Below, in pieces: positions 47,046 to 58,400 of a stretch of 64,000 nt of DNA. The notes under the pieces are model-generated. The model did no database searches. It worked only from the letters and a program-made list of their open reading frames with translations, and had not been told where the DNA came from. The translations under genes and the position numbers were made by a program. Within the stretch, counting starts at the first letter, position 1. The number at the start of each line of letters is the position of its first letter. The stretch is from Bryoerythrophyllum caledonicum (lineage: Eukaryota; Streptophyta; Bryopsida; Pottiales; Pottiaceae): NCBI GenBank assembly GCA_963971425.1, contig OZ020522.1:4376168-4440167 (forward strand), given 5' to 3'.

Positions 47046-48356
47046 AAATACATCATTTGGTAGGGAGGTGCTAAAGCTCACTGATGTATATGGTAAGGTG
47101 ATCCCCCCACAACCGACAAGTTAAGCAATGTACATATATGGAGAAGAAAGAATTTTACATTTATTTTTTTAGTGATAGCTAATGGAATTAAAACTTCAAC
47201 CCCAAGTGATTTGATGTTGTTCCAATGAAATGTAAATTAATTATCAATTTCAAAGTATGCTGCCATGTTTAGTTGGTGACTATTGGTAGGTATTCCCCAC
47301 AAGCCGCGACCAAAAGTAAGAGGTTGTGACTGATAGCAAACTTCCATTTGGAGTTGCATGGGTGGTAATGGAATGGAAGTGGGTTGGATATACAGTCAAC
47401 TCCCATTACAACAACCTCATTTGTTCTACTTGGTATATATATAGGCTGCTACATTGACCAAATGTTACAATGGAAAGTGTGGAAAATAAGTGTTATTGTT
47501 GTAAAAAGAGACGATTTGTTCTCACCCAAGTTCCATGTTGTAATGAAATTGTTGGGGTATCAAATGCTTGTTTACAAGAAGATGATTGTACCCTGAGTTT
47601 TTAGGTGTTGATAATGGGTTTTGATTGCTTACCAGAGAGTTACTTTATGACAAGTACATAGTCACATTGATTGATCTCCGCCAACTCAGCTGCCACGTAT
47701 ACATAGAGCGTTCATGTTATGACATGAACGCTCCCTACTTCATTGATATTACTTTTATAAGTATTAAAGCTGGAAAATCGGAGAAATTATGGGGCACTAT
47801 AACCTAGTGCGGGGCAGTAAAATTGGCCATGTAGAGCGTCATTTAGAGTTTAGAGTGACTGTATTGGATTAGGTTTATATGTGTTTTTCTGCTCCCAACC
47901 TATGACATATCAAAAGTTATGATTGTACTTCCACATCAGCACAATTTAGTTGGTTATTAATCCTTAAACGTAATAAGGTGCCATTGGTGGCCACAATATT
48001 TTATATGTATGGTGTTGTATAAAAACATGATAAGGTTCAAATATTGAAATGGCCTCCAAATGAAAGATGTTGATTAAAAAATCTTCAATTCAAAGGTGTA
48101 ACTCTTGCTAAACTATAATACATTTTTTGTATTCTACAAAGTAAAATACGTGCATGTGTATACAATTCCCAACTGATGTTTAACCCTTTAATGTCGAGGC
48201 CTTGCACGAGGCCCTGAAAAATCCATAATCGTAACAGATTAGTCGCAAAAAAAGTGAACAACATCTACATGGAGGGTGCATTTCACTGTTGACTTTTTCC
48301 ACAAAAATCATTGTAGTTCGTTAATGCCTCATCCGAATGGAGATCATGAACTTCAT
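47046..48356. other. Intergenic, nothing recognised
   Basis: No exon was recognised. TTTAACCCTTTAATG at 48179 may mark the edge of the repeat that follows. Confidence 0.4.
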
Positions 48357-48620
48357 GCAATTAAGCAATTATGCACTTGGCCATATAAAAGTGCACTTGG
48401 GTACAACGGCGGCCATTGCGATCAAAAGTGGCAAAATTGAGAAAAAAAATATATATATCAAAGGAAAAAAATGTTTTCCAAAGGAAAAAAAATTGAGCTT
48501 CTGCAACAATATTACGTACAATCATGGTTGTTCATATTGGAAGCGATTTTTTGGCATTTTCAACTAATTTGTGGTGGCCCCTCGTTAATACTAGATAAAT
48601 ATATATTTAATATAGTTTCA
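48357..48620 (+). repeat. Direct repeat V, left copy
   Basis: About 260 bp, directly repeated at 52530-52765. Shared blocks are AATTAAGCAATTATGCAC, AAGTGCACTTGGGTACAACG, GATTTTTTGGCATTTTCAAC and GGCCCCTCGTTAATACTAG. The two copies bracket the transposase-like gene. A 35-bp part occurs inverted at about 60010-60045. Confidence 0.85.
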
Positions 48621-48925
48621 CAATATTTCAAAGATAGATTTGAAGGATTGTAGTATATAAACAGGCGTAATTACAAAAAAACATACTTTATGCAAGGGTT
48701 GGCAGTTGATTAAAAGATATTCTACGTAGTACATAATGCGTACAATGGTGGAAACTAAATATATGTGCTTCAACAATTGGACTTAGCTCCAATAGTAAAC
48801 ACAGCTTCATTCTAAAGGATTAATGACATAACGTCTTACATCACCCTTAGAATATACTACTCTTACACATACACTATATATCAATTACCATACACAACTA
48901 GTATACTCTCAAAAATGCACACTAT

Positions 48926-51900
48926 CTACTCCATAGAATTTAGGGCTGCTTGCAAACGGTCGTCATCAATAGCTTCGGTTTGCATTGCAATATATTGTAG
49001 GATGTGAGCCTTTGCCGATCGAAGAATGCGAATCCTGCTTTCAACCTGCACTCCAAATACATTGCGCTTTCTGCACCCGCTGGCCCCGGACATGGTTCTT
49101 TCCGGTGTGTCTACCCATGAAAAAATGCATGCATCTTTCTCTACCCAACTATGGCTCTCCCCAGATGGCTCCCAGATTGAGTCCATGCAATTTGCATACC
49201 GTTGTGCAGAAGACCCATGTCCATTAGCAACCCCCCTTTGGATGATGGGCCAATACCAACAAACCTTTATCTTAAGTCTCCATCGGTTTTTTCATTCCTC
49301 AATCACTTTCCCCACATAGAATGATACACCGCCTTCTATCTCTGCTCGATCAACACTCAAGGCTACAAATTGTCCACAACGGATATCGGATTGTGGATTA
49401 AATGGTGGAAATGGGTCGTGATTACCTTCATACATTGTTCCTTCTTCGGCGCGTTCCTCAACACAGTTGCGCTCTGTTTGTTGTGCCCTACGCACTGCTT
49501 GATTAGAGGGTCTTCTTCTACGAGGACCAAAGTATCCTCGAGCCTCGGCATTTGGAAGTATGGTCACTACCTGCTCTACGACATTTATCTCGCGATTTTC
49601 TTCACTTGCACCATCCATTACATCCAAAGATGCGCTCCCTGTAGGTTCGGTGTTGGAGAACTCTGAAGGCCAAAATAGTGTGGTACGATGCTCATTGCTA
49701 CGGTCTTTGTGTGGAAATTGAACTAAATAGAGTTTCAATCTTTCAGCCTCTACTTTTGCCTCACGATTCTTGTCCTCATGCTGCAACCTTTGAATGCACC
49801 TTTGTTTATATGCAATGAAGTCATCCAACGCCTTCAACTCCCGTTCGTCCGCTGCAAATACTTCTGCAAACGATGGTCGTTCATCCCTATTTGGCAACAA
49901 CCTCAAAGTTTTCGTCCCTGCCTTCGGTCCCCATGGATCCTTGCAATAATGCTTGTGTTGTACTCGAACCTCACGAGCCCCTTCTCGATTGTCCATATAG
50001 AATCGCATGTGGTGCGGAAATGTTATGCCCACCAATGAATCCTGACCTGTCAGTAAGTGAGGAGTTATGAATAATTTCCAATTCCATACATTCTCTAGCA
50101 GCCAGGCGCTAACAAATGACTCCGTAGGAGATGTTCCTCGTTCTATAAGACTCATCATTTCCTTCAACGAGTCGACGTCCGACCTCTTCAACGTATTTGA
50201 TATACAACTGAAACGTTGATCAATATCTTCGTGGGTATGGCCCACTATAAGAAAAGATAGTTCCACTTCCTGAAAAAACCCCAATCCCACCAATGTAGCA
50301 CATAGAGCAAACATATAAATATTTTTGTTCTCACGCGTGCAGTTGTCGGCCTGAATCCACAATGTTGGTGGCAAAAAGCCCCTCCTCCGCAGCACATCTC
50401 CAATCACGTACAACAATGTACTCACGACTTGATTGCTATCGTGTTTGTGGTGAGCCCCAAACCACACGTCGCAATATAAACCAATGCCATGTACAAGAGC
50501 ACCACACAGATGGGTCTTCACAAACCGGTGCTCAATGTTCTTCACAGTCTGACGCATCCTCGGTACCATGGTCGTGTTTTGGTCCATGCCATCCACTATG
50601 ATGCACATGTACAACTCAGGGCTAATATAACACGACCTCTTGAATATCCAATAATGCCTACGTTCTTCCATCTGATTGCGCAGATGCAACATAAACAACT
50701 CCTTTATCTTTATCCTTGCATCCGCATTGGTGGTTCCTTCCATGGCACATTTATACTCCCAACAATGATAACACTTTGAGAATCTCGAGAATGGAGGTAC
50801 CTGAACGTGGGGATATTTGATGCGCCACATCCTCCGGAACGAACTCATAGAAATGGTTTCTCCATTACAAATACTCTTGACCTCCTCGTTCACGTAATTG
50901 AATACATCAAATTTGGCTGTATTCATAGGAAGGAGAATGAGAGGCACCACTTCGTTGTCACTCTTACGGCGAATACAGCGATGAGGTTGAGGACAACCAG
51001 CTTCATCGACAAACGATTTAAAGCAAGCCTCTGCTGCAGACATTCTAGTACTCTCTCTTATCGGATCTGAAAGGGTATTGCCGTGAATCGATGTTACTCT
51101 TCCATATATTAGACAGTCCTTCTTCAATTGCTTAAAGCGCCTCTGTGAATATCCAACCCCAAGAGCGTAGCAAGCATTGCAAACTTCTTTCCCATCTAAC
51201 TTTGTTACAAACTTGTCTCGACGAGTTCCTTCCGTCCTTGTGTAAAAAGAAACTAGCATCTGTCTCATCCACGTACTTCGAACTAAAAACTCATTATCCC
51301 ATGCATTATATCGCATGTCCAATAGATACCTTGCTGGAATGTCCCTCAAACAATTGCGTTTGCATCCTCCTTGTGCCATTGCAATTTGCACGCTTCTAAG
51401 CGATACCTTAAATGGTGCAGCTTCTATCAATGATGGCTCCCTAGAATCTCTCCTTCTCCTATTTTGCATAGAATATGGACGACGTGTTGGTCTAACATAA
51501 GCAAATCCATCTACATGGGGCAAATCTTGGATGTTTGAGGGAGTAGGCTGGGAAAACGGCGAATTTTCATCTTCCGCATTTGAAGCATGACTACTGCGTC
51601 GAGACCTCTGGGTGGATCCTGGTGTGTTGATGAACTCAGGAAAATCAAATTCTGGGGTCATCACTTCTGTAGGCGCTATCTGTGATCCAATGTCACCATG
51701 GACACCTGTGATATCAGGTTCTACAGCCACTACACGTAGCAAAGATCGATGCCAACGAATGATCAAGCCCACACACATGCCAAGGCGTTCTCCTACAATC
51801 TCTCCAGTCCAATGCAATGCATCATCTACCCTAATGATACGCACTGCCACCTCAAATGGGAACAACTTTGACCCATTCAATTCCATGCCACTTTTGAATG

Positions 51901-52156
51901 CATGCTCCCTGGTTGCTAAGCCCACCACATCTCCTTTTTCAGAAAACAATTCAACTGTCCTCTCCAATTCAGATGTTCTGATCCCAACAGATCTCTGTTG
52001 AATTTGCCTTACACGTGTTGCTCGTACTAATCGAGCCCCCATAGAGTTATTGGAGTGCATATTATCCCTTTGGATGTGTGGCCGTATCGAAGGAGTCTGA
52101 ATCGTGCGGCTGTCCATTATCACTATTGAAAAAATAAGAACATTATGGCCGCACAT
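48926..52156 (-). CDS. Large transposase-like protein (DUF7869-type core), one 1-nt frameshift near the C-terminus
   Basis: Intronless. The main frame is 52156-49292 (954 codons; MDSRTIQTPS at 52117 is an alternative start). One extra G near 49302 causes a premature TGA. In the next frame coding continues (NEKTDGDLKIKVCWYWPIIQ, then a Trp-rich tail) to the stop at 48926, giving about 1075 residues. Layout: a variable N-terminal half; a Cys/HTH-like region (KEVCNACYALGVGYSQRRFK); a zinc-like KCYHCWEYK; then a catalytic-looking core with CIIVDGMDQN, LWIQADNCTRENKN and FLIVGHTHEDIDQRFS. The C-terminus (FVALSVDRAEIEGGVSFYVG ... KVCWYWP) resembles a small reader-like domain. From memory this core is listed as DUF7869, found in algae, oomycetes and animals and suspected to be an RNase H-fold transposase; I could not check the name. 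Direct repeats V flank it. Confidence 0.8.
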
Positions 52157-52329
52157 TAGTCAAAATACATGTACTAATTGTTAACCTTCAAAGCACCATT
52201 CATTTGATAAAAGATATATTTCTAAATACATATTCACTGTTCAAAATATGATGATGATATTAGACCTTTTGATAAAACAACTTTGAAATGAAAAAATTAA
52301 AAATTTGTAGAGCATGAACTCCTTGCACA

Positions 52330-52525
52330 GAGTCATTAATCCTGAAGGTACAATGACAGTTTTACACCAAAAACACTTCAAAATTCTTGGATTCTAGTGC
52401 AATGAACAAAAAAGGAAACAAAAACTTTTATTTCTAATTTTGACCGTAGAATCTCAATTACGGCTTATTAAGTAATATAAAACAAAATTTCAGAAACTTT
52501 GACTGCATGGATTGAAAGATTATAA
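52330..52525. repeat. Repeat W, partial copy, cut by repeat V
   Basis: Starts with the W-type 'AAAACACTTCAAAATT', then 'GTAGAATCTCAATTACGGC' and 'GCATGGATTGAAAGATTATA'. It stops abruptly at the start of repeat V. Confidence 0.65.
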
Positions 52526-52529
52526 ACAA

Positions 52530-52765
52530 GCAATTAAGCAATTATGCACTCACCAAATAAAAGTGCACTTGGGTACAACGGCGGCCATAGCGAACAAAAG
52601 TGTCAAAATTGAAAAAAAAAAGTTGTTCAAAGAAAAAAAAATTGATTTTGTGCAAGAATATTATGTACAATCATAGTTGTTAATATTGGAATCGATTTTT
52701 TGGCATTTTCAACTAATTTGTCGTGGCCCCTCGTTAATACTAGATAAATGTGTATTTAATATGGA
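52530..52765 (+). repeat. Direct repeat V, right copy
   Basis: Second copy of 48357-48620, same orientation, roughly 80-85% identical by eye. Confidence 0.85.
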
Positions 52766-52972
52766 GATTATGATAATCTCCATATCCGTGTGGTGGATTG
52801 CAACCAGAAAAATAAGGCATAGAAGTCTATTTTAAGATCTTCCAATTGAAAGTCTAAAATTTCACTTTAAAATGTGATTTTCATGCCTCTTTTTGACGAT
52901 GACAGTTTTGGACTAGTTTTTGAGCAAATTTGGCTGTGGTCTTTTAGGGATTAATCCCACATGAACACAATA

Positions 52973-53105
52973 CACCAAACACTGAATATAGTGTGGATTC
53001 ATTGGTAATGTGGGTGAAAATTGATGTGGACACAATTCAACATGTGTACTGGAATTAGTGTAGGTATTTCGATATAGTTTGGCCCTCTATATGCAGTGTT
53101 TGGTG
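52973..53105. mobile_element. TA-flanked MITE, family M4
   Basis: 133 bp, ends CACCAAACACTGAATATAGTG and inverse CACCAAACACTGCATATAG, with TA on both sides (52971-52972, 53106-53107). The termini resemble family M2 but the interior is different. Confidence 0.75.
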
Positions 53106-53875
53106 TAGTTGTCTGCAAAAGAGTTGATAAGACATATCCCACGTGGAAGCCTTGTGGATCGTGGAAACCTTAGAGGTCTCTTTCTCTTCCCACTTTCAAA
53201 GGTTAACTCTCTTGCAAACATGTTGAAGCCATGTTAGATTCTATTTCTTACACTAATTTATGTGGGCTTTGCATGTGGTGTGCAGATTGGAGCACGAACG
53301 TTGTGCTAAGAAGGAATTTTTGAAAACAAGGTAAGCCTCCCTAAATTCTTATTCCATTGCTGAATTAGAAATAGGCAACTCAAAGTTTAGCTTCATGATA
53401 GTTGAAAGTCAATCAAATATTAGTTACAACTCATAGTTTCACACAAAAGACACTGAATGTTTGTACATGAATCAGCCTACTACCCAAACCCTAGCCGCCA
53501 CAAATCCAAACCCTAACCGCCGCCACTGGGAACCCAAACCCTAAACTAAAAAACCCTAGCGGTTGTGTTCCCATGAGATCCTAAACGATCCCATGGAGTG
53601 TTGTAGACTAGAGGTGTGCGCGGGCACACCCTCAACAACAGCTCCTCCACCTAGCATCTCTGAAATGTCCTCTTGATTCGTAGATCTGCACATCCACCAA
53701 AAGCTCTCCCCCAAAACCCCATAGCCATTTCCTCGACACCCTCCCCCCCACCTCCCTCAACCTCACAACTACCTCGTCCTCCCTCCCCGCCTCAAAACCC
53801 TCTACTCAACACTCTCTTTCCCCTCCAGCACAAAAATATTAGTAGATCAGCACACAAAGAGAGTTTGTATGGAAA
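53106..53875. other. Intergenic with CCCTAAA motifs
   Basis: 53485-53565 holds several CAAACCCTA/AACCCTAACC motifs interspersed with GCCGCCAC. 53680-53830 is Pro/Ser-codon rich (CCTCCCTCAACC) without a recognised protein. Confidence 0.45.
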
Positions 53876-54126
53876 TGTAGGAGATATGCACACGAAGAGA
53901 GTTTTACGCACACAAAACAGAGTGTTATATGCATACAAGAGGAGGGTTATATGCACACAAAGAGGAGGGTTATATGCACACAAAGAGGAGGGTTATATGC
54001 ACACAAAGAGGAGGGTTATATGCACACAAAGAGGAGGGTTATATGCACACAAAGAAGAGGGTTATATGCACACAAAGAAGAGGGTTGTATGCACAGAAAG
54101 AGGAAGGTTGTATGCACAAAAAGAGG
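53876..54126. repeat. 22-bp minisatellite running into the assembly gap
   Basis: About ten copies of GTTATATGCACACAAAGAGG + AG, drifting near both ends. The true array length is hidden by the adjoining gap. Confidence 0.92.
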
Positions 54127-54326
54127 NNNNNNNNNNNNNNNNNNNNNNNNNNNNNNNNNNNNNNNNNNNNNNNNNNNNNNNNNNNNNNNNNNNNNNNNNN
54201 NNNNNNNNNNNNNNNNNNNNNNNNNNNNNNNNNNNNNNNNNNNNNNNNNNNNNNNNNNNNNNNNNNNNNNNNNNNNNNNNNNNNNNNNNNNNNNNNNNNN
54301 NNNNNNNNNNNNNNNNNNNNNNNNNN
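54127..54326. other. Assembly gap (200 N)
   Basis: Exactly 200 N, so a placeholder length. ORFs crossing it are meaningless. Confidence 0.99.
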
Positions 54327-54334
54327 TGTAAAGA

Positions 54335-54780
54335 ATATCTCAACCAAAACTCGTAAAAAATGCTTGTTTTAGTGCAATTAGCTTGCATGAAAAAGTGAGG
54401 TTTTTTTGTAGTTTTAACCGTAGGATCTCAATAAAGGCTTATAAATTAATGTACTCACAAAATTTCATAAAGTTTGACCGCACGGATTGAAAGATTATAA
54501 TGTTTGAAGTTGAGAAAAGGCTCATTTTCATCCCTGCGTTTTATGGATCAGCAGACTTTGACTTAAATTAGTGTCCAATTTTTGCATTTTAAAGGGTCTC
54601 AATTAATTACCATAATGTTTAGCATGATGTTAGTTTTCTATATACCAATTTTTAGAGGTAGACAAGGAGCGTAGCATTTTCAAAAAAATTGTGCAATGAG
54701 TGGAGGTTCAAAAATTCTCAATTCACGTTACATTTTTTGGGGAACTCAATATTGTTTTAAATGAGAATCCAAATGGTCAA
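54335..54780. repeat. Dispersed repeat family W, copy 3
   Basis: Collinear with 28000-28480 and 42295-42790: 'AACCGTAGGATCTCAAT', 'CACGGATTGAAAGATTATAA', 'GTAGCATTTTCAAAAAAATT'. Confidence 0.75.
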
Positions 54781-55436
54781 TAAGAAGTTTTACATCACAT
54801 AATGCTGTAGGAAAAATAAAAAGTGAATCATACAAAGATCTCAAAGTTTTATGTGGGAAGGTAGTGGTTTCTTTGGTACGTTGGCCGAAAATGTGTGACA
54901 ATGTGTGAAAATAATTGATTTGGATTGTCGTGCTATTTCACCAAAGAACTAACAACATGCTTCACACGATGCTATTGGATTTTGATCTTGTGTAGTGCAA
55001 AAGTTTTTAGAGGTAGAAAAGGAGTGTAGCATATTTAAAAAAATTGTGCAAGGAATGGAGGTTCAAAAATTCTTAATTCACGTTTTTTTCTTTTGGGGAA
55101 CTTGATGTTGTTTGAAATGAGAAACCAAATGGTCCATAAGAAGGTTTACATCACATAATGCCGTAGGAAAAATCAAAAGTGAATCATACGAAGATCTCAA
55201 AGTTTTATGTGGACATGTAGAAGATTTTCTGGTACCTTAGCAGAAAATTTGTGACAATGTGTGAAAATAATTGACTTGGATTAATATGCCTTTTCACCAA
55301 AGAACTAACAACATGCTTAACACGATGATATTGGATTTGGATCTTCTGAGGTGCAAAAGTTTTTAGAGGTAGACAAGGGGTGTAGCATGTTCAAAAAAAT
55401 TGTGCAATGAGTGGAGGTTCAAAAATTCTTATTCCA
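54645..55436. repeat. ~357-bp tandem repeat, 2.2 copies
   Basis: TTTTAGAGGTAGACAAGG recurs at about 54650, 55007 and 55363, with collinear sequence between (AATCATACAAAGATCTCAAAG, ACTAACAACATGCTTCACACG truncated variants). The first unit overlaps the end of repeat W copy 3. Confidence 0.85.
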
Positions 55437-55491
55437 TACTAATAGTGACTATGATTTTGTAATGATATACAGGTTTTTTGAGTGTTGCGTT

Positions 55492-58400
55492 ATGGCACCA
55501 CCAAATATTGACAGAATTTGGGAGAGCCACGGCTGGTGGATCGCGGAAGTGGATGAGTCGAACGCCTTCTTGTAGGTGACGGATTATCCCTTTGAGTTGG
55601 GGAAGCGTACATCGGCATTGGGGAAGAGTTTTGGCAAAATTCAGGCAATCTCTCTTCGACCTGATGATATGGTATATGTTACTTGCCCAGTAGGTCCTAG
55701 TCAATCGGAGGTGAAGACTTTTCTTTCGAAGAAGTTGCTTCTTACACCTTTCCCTTTGAATCTTCTTCAAAATCCAGGTCAGATGAAATTTCTCAAATCA
55801 TTGCAGACGTTTTGGTTGAACATCTCTTTTGCGGTACGTACTGCTAGACACAACAACGTCTTAGCCTGTTTAGCGTTATCACCGGAGATAGTGCTGAAGG
55901 CTAAGAGGATTATGGAGGAACATATTAGATATGAGGCATTTCGGGAGAGAGACCCATCACGTGCGACAACTCAAGCCCCACCAACGGAACCAGAAGAAAC
56001 AGAAGTTTATCGAATTCTTGCTGAGCCGTTGCAACTGGATTGGCGACCACTGGAGGGGGGGAGGGGAAGAGGAGGCCAACATCCCACCACAACTTCTGAG
56101 GTACAGACAATACCGAATCCTCCATTAACGAGTAGACGTCCTACGAAGAGGCCACGGCGTGTTGAGAGTGATGTAGCTTCTGGTTCAAGGGAAGGCCCAT
56201 CAAGTTTGGATCCAAGCTGGAGGAGGTTGAATGGGAGAAGTGCAAGATCGGGTGGCAGGGTTGGTAGGTCGGGGCTCAGGACGTCTGATGGTCATCGTAG
56301 GGCCCCTACATCTACACCGGGAGATTTAGCTGATTTGTCAGCCATGGCACAGGAGGAAGAAGATTTTCACAACCTTCCAGACAATATACCAGAGGATTTT
56401 GAAGACAATGCGGAGATACCACAGGATGTTCCAATTTCAATGTATTTAAAAGCACCAGTGCCTACAACGGAGGAGATTGCAAAAGGATCAGTGTGGGGGA
56501 ATTTTGTGTTTAAGGCACACATAGACCGCATTGTCACTGTGGAGAATCCGGAAACGAATCACCGGGTTTTATCACAGAAGAGGGTCAAAGAAGTATTTAA
56601 TCGCTTGAGAGACCCTGAATCCGCGACTCGGGTGAGTAGATTGGTACTTCGACCGATCAGATACATCGTGCATACTACCACCGATGATGGTGTCGTTGAC
56701 AAGGAGGAGCTGCCATTTTCGTTGGTAGGAACCACACGAGAGTTTGAGCGCATGTTCATTGCACACGGGAGTGCTTCTGCACAGGGTGCTATGGGATCCC
56801 AGTATTCTTGGCTTCAAGATCATATCATTTGGGAACCGGTGGATGGGCAACATATAGTAGCAGCTTGTAAGTTTGCACAGCTGCAGTGGAGAGATGGTAC
56901 CATGCCTTCTAATGAGTACCTAGACACGTTCGAGCGGCGGGAGGCGTCTTTTGTGGTGTATGATGATCGTCGCTTTTACATTGAGAAGTCTGCGCGGATC
57001 AACGTGGCGGAGTTCCAGAGACAGTCGTATTCTACTATGGAGGAGGATTTGAGGAAGCTCCGTCAGATTTGGGATCTATACGGGAGGCCTGACAGCACAC
57101 TACGTGCGGACGATGCGCGCAGGGCTGTTGCTTTGGTGAGTGCGGCAAGTGCAGTGCATAAGTTACCCAAGGGGGATGGAGTTGTCACGGTGAAGAGGTT
57201 GGCCAAAAACATGGAGGATCTGACCAATCATGCATGGAATCCGAGCAATGACTGCTTCGAAGCTATCATTCAAGTATGCAAGGACTACGAAGACGGCATT
57301 CTATTTTACAACAAGGAGGAAGAGGACAAGTGGAAGGACATGGCAAGGAAGAAAGAACTGGATCCAAATGTGGACGTACGACCAACAAGAAAGGAGATGA
57401 CCCAGAATTGGTTGAGGCCGTTGGGTAGGGTTCCGATTCCATATTATCTTCGGTTGGCAAAGTCTGCTGCAGCGAAGCCCGTGACGGAGGATGGAGTAAG
57501 ACCTCGTCAAGCATACTACTTCGACGGTGTAAAAGACAAGAATCCACATCCTCGTACGATTGCCGGAGTTTGTGATCGATATCAGAGACGAGAAGCTGTG
57601 ATCAATTCCATCCGTTGGTTGATGGTGGAGAACAAGGAAAGTACACCTGATTCCATAGAATTCTTTCGTATCCGTGTAGGGAAGTATTTTCTGAGGAGTA
57701 ACGCACAACTTGATACCTTTGGGAAGCTTTTGAATGCTACCACGAAAAAAGCTTGGACTGCTCCTGTGCGGGGGAAGGTGTCTAAGCTAGAAGATATAGG
57801 CTACCTCATCCCTCCTTCCATCAGGTTTCATTATGGTGACATTGCAGCAGGGGGACGTGGATACATTGGATTGTCCGTGGATGTGGGAGGACAGGCTACT
57901 GCTAATTGGGAATGACAGATGGAAGTCAAGAGGCCAGGCCAAAGCAACACAGAGAATCTTCTTCCGATTCGGTGTAGAAGAGGGTTATTCCGCACCGACT
58001 ACATAGAGTTGGGGAAACCATGTTTGTGGGTGATTGATTGTCGACGTGGCGGTGGGAGGCATGGAGATGGTCATTGGGGAGACGCCCAGTTATCCACAAT
58101 TTTTGCACAGTTGACATTATGGATGGTAAAAATTGAACGATGGAACGTCATCTTCTTGTTACCAGCAGCCGTGTATGCCAACGAAGAGTTTTTCACAAAG
58201 GTGAAGCTTCCAGAGGGATGTACTATGCGACGTGGATGTTGGGCGTTTGATCCGAACTCAGTTATTCCCTATGCTCTCGATTTTACAGAGAATGGGCGTC
58301 TAGAGCAAGTAGTACAACCGATTGGCGATGTTGTGATTTGTATGCAGTACCCTGTGGGTACATCTCCTGGCCCGAACTATGTTTCTGGAGACGTTCCACT

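Noticed and set aside
49370-52001. Plus-strand ORFs across 49.4-52.0 kb
   Set aside because: They are antisense shadows of the transposase-like gene and resemble no protein.
48357-52765. LTR retrotransposon reading of the V direct repeats
   Set aside because: The enclosed gene has no gag, RT or integrase features, V lacks clear TG...CA ends, and no primer-binding site was seen. Kept only as direct repeats of unknown meaning.
53673-54388. ORFs with long X runs
   Set aside because: They cross the 200-N gap.
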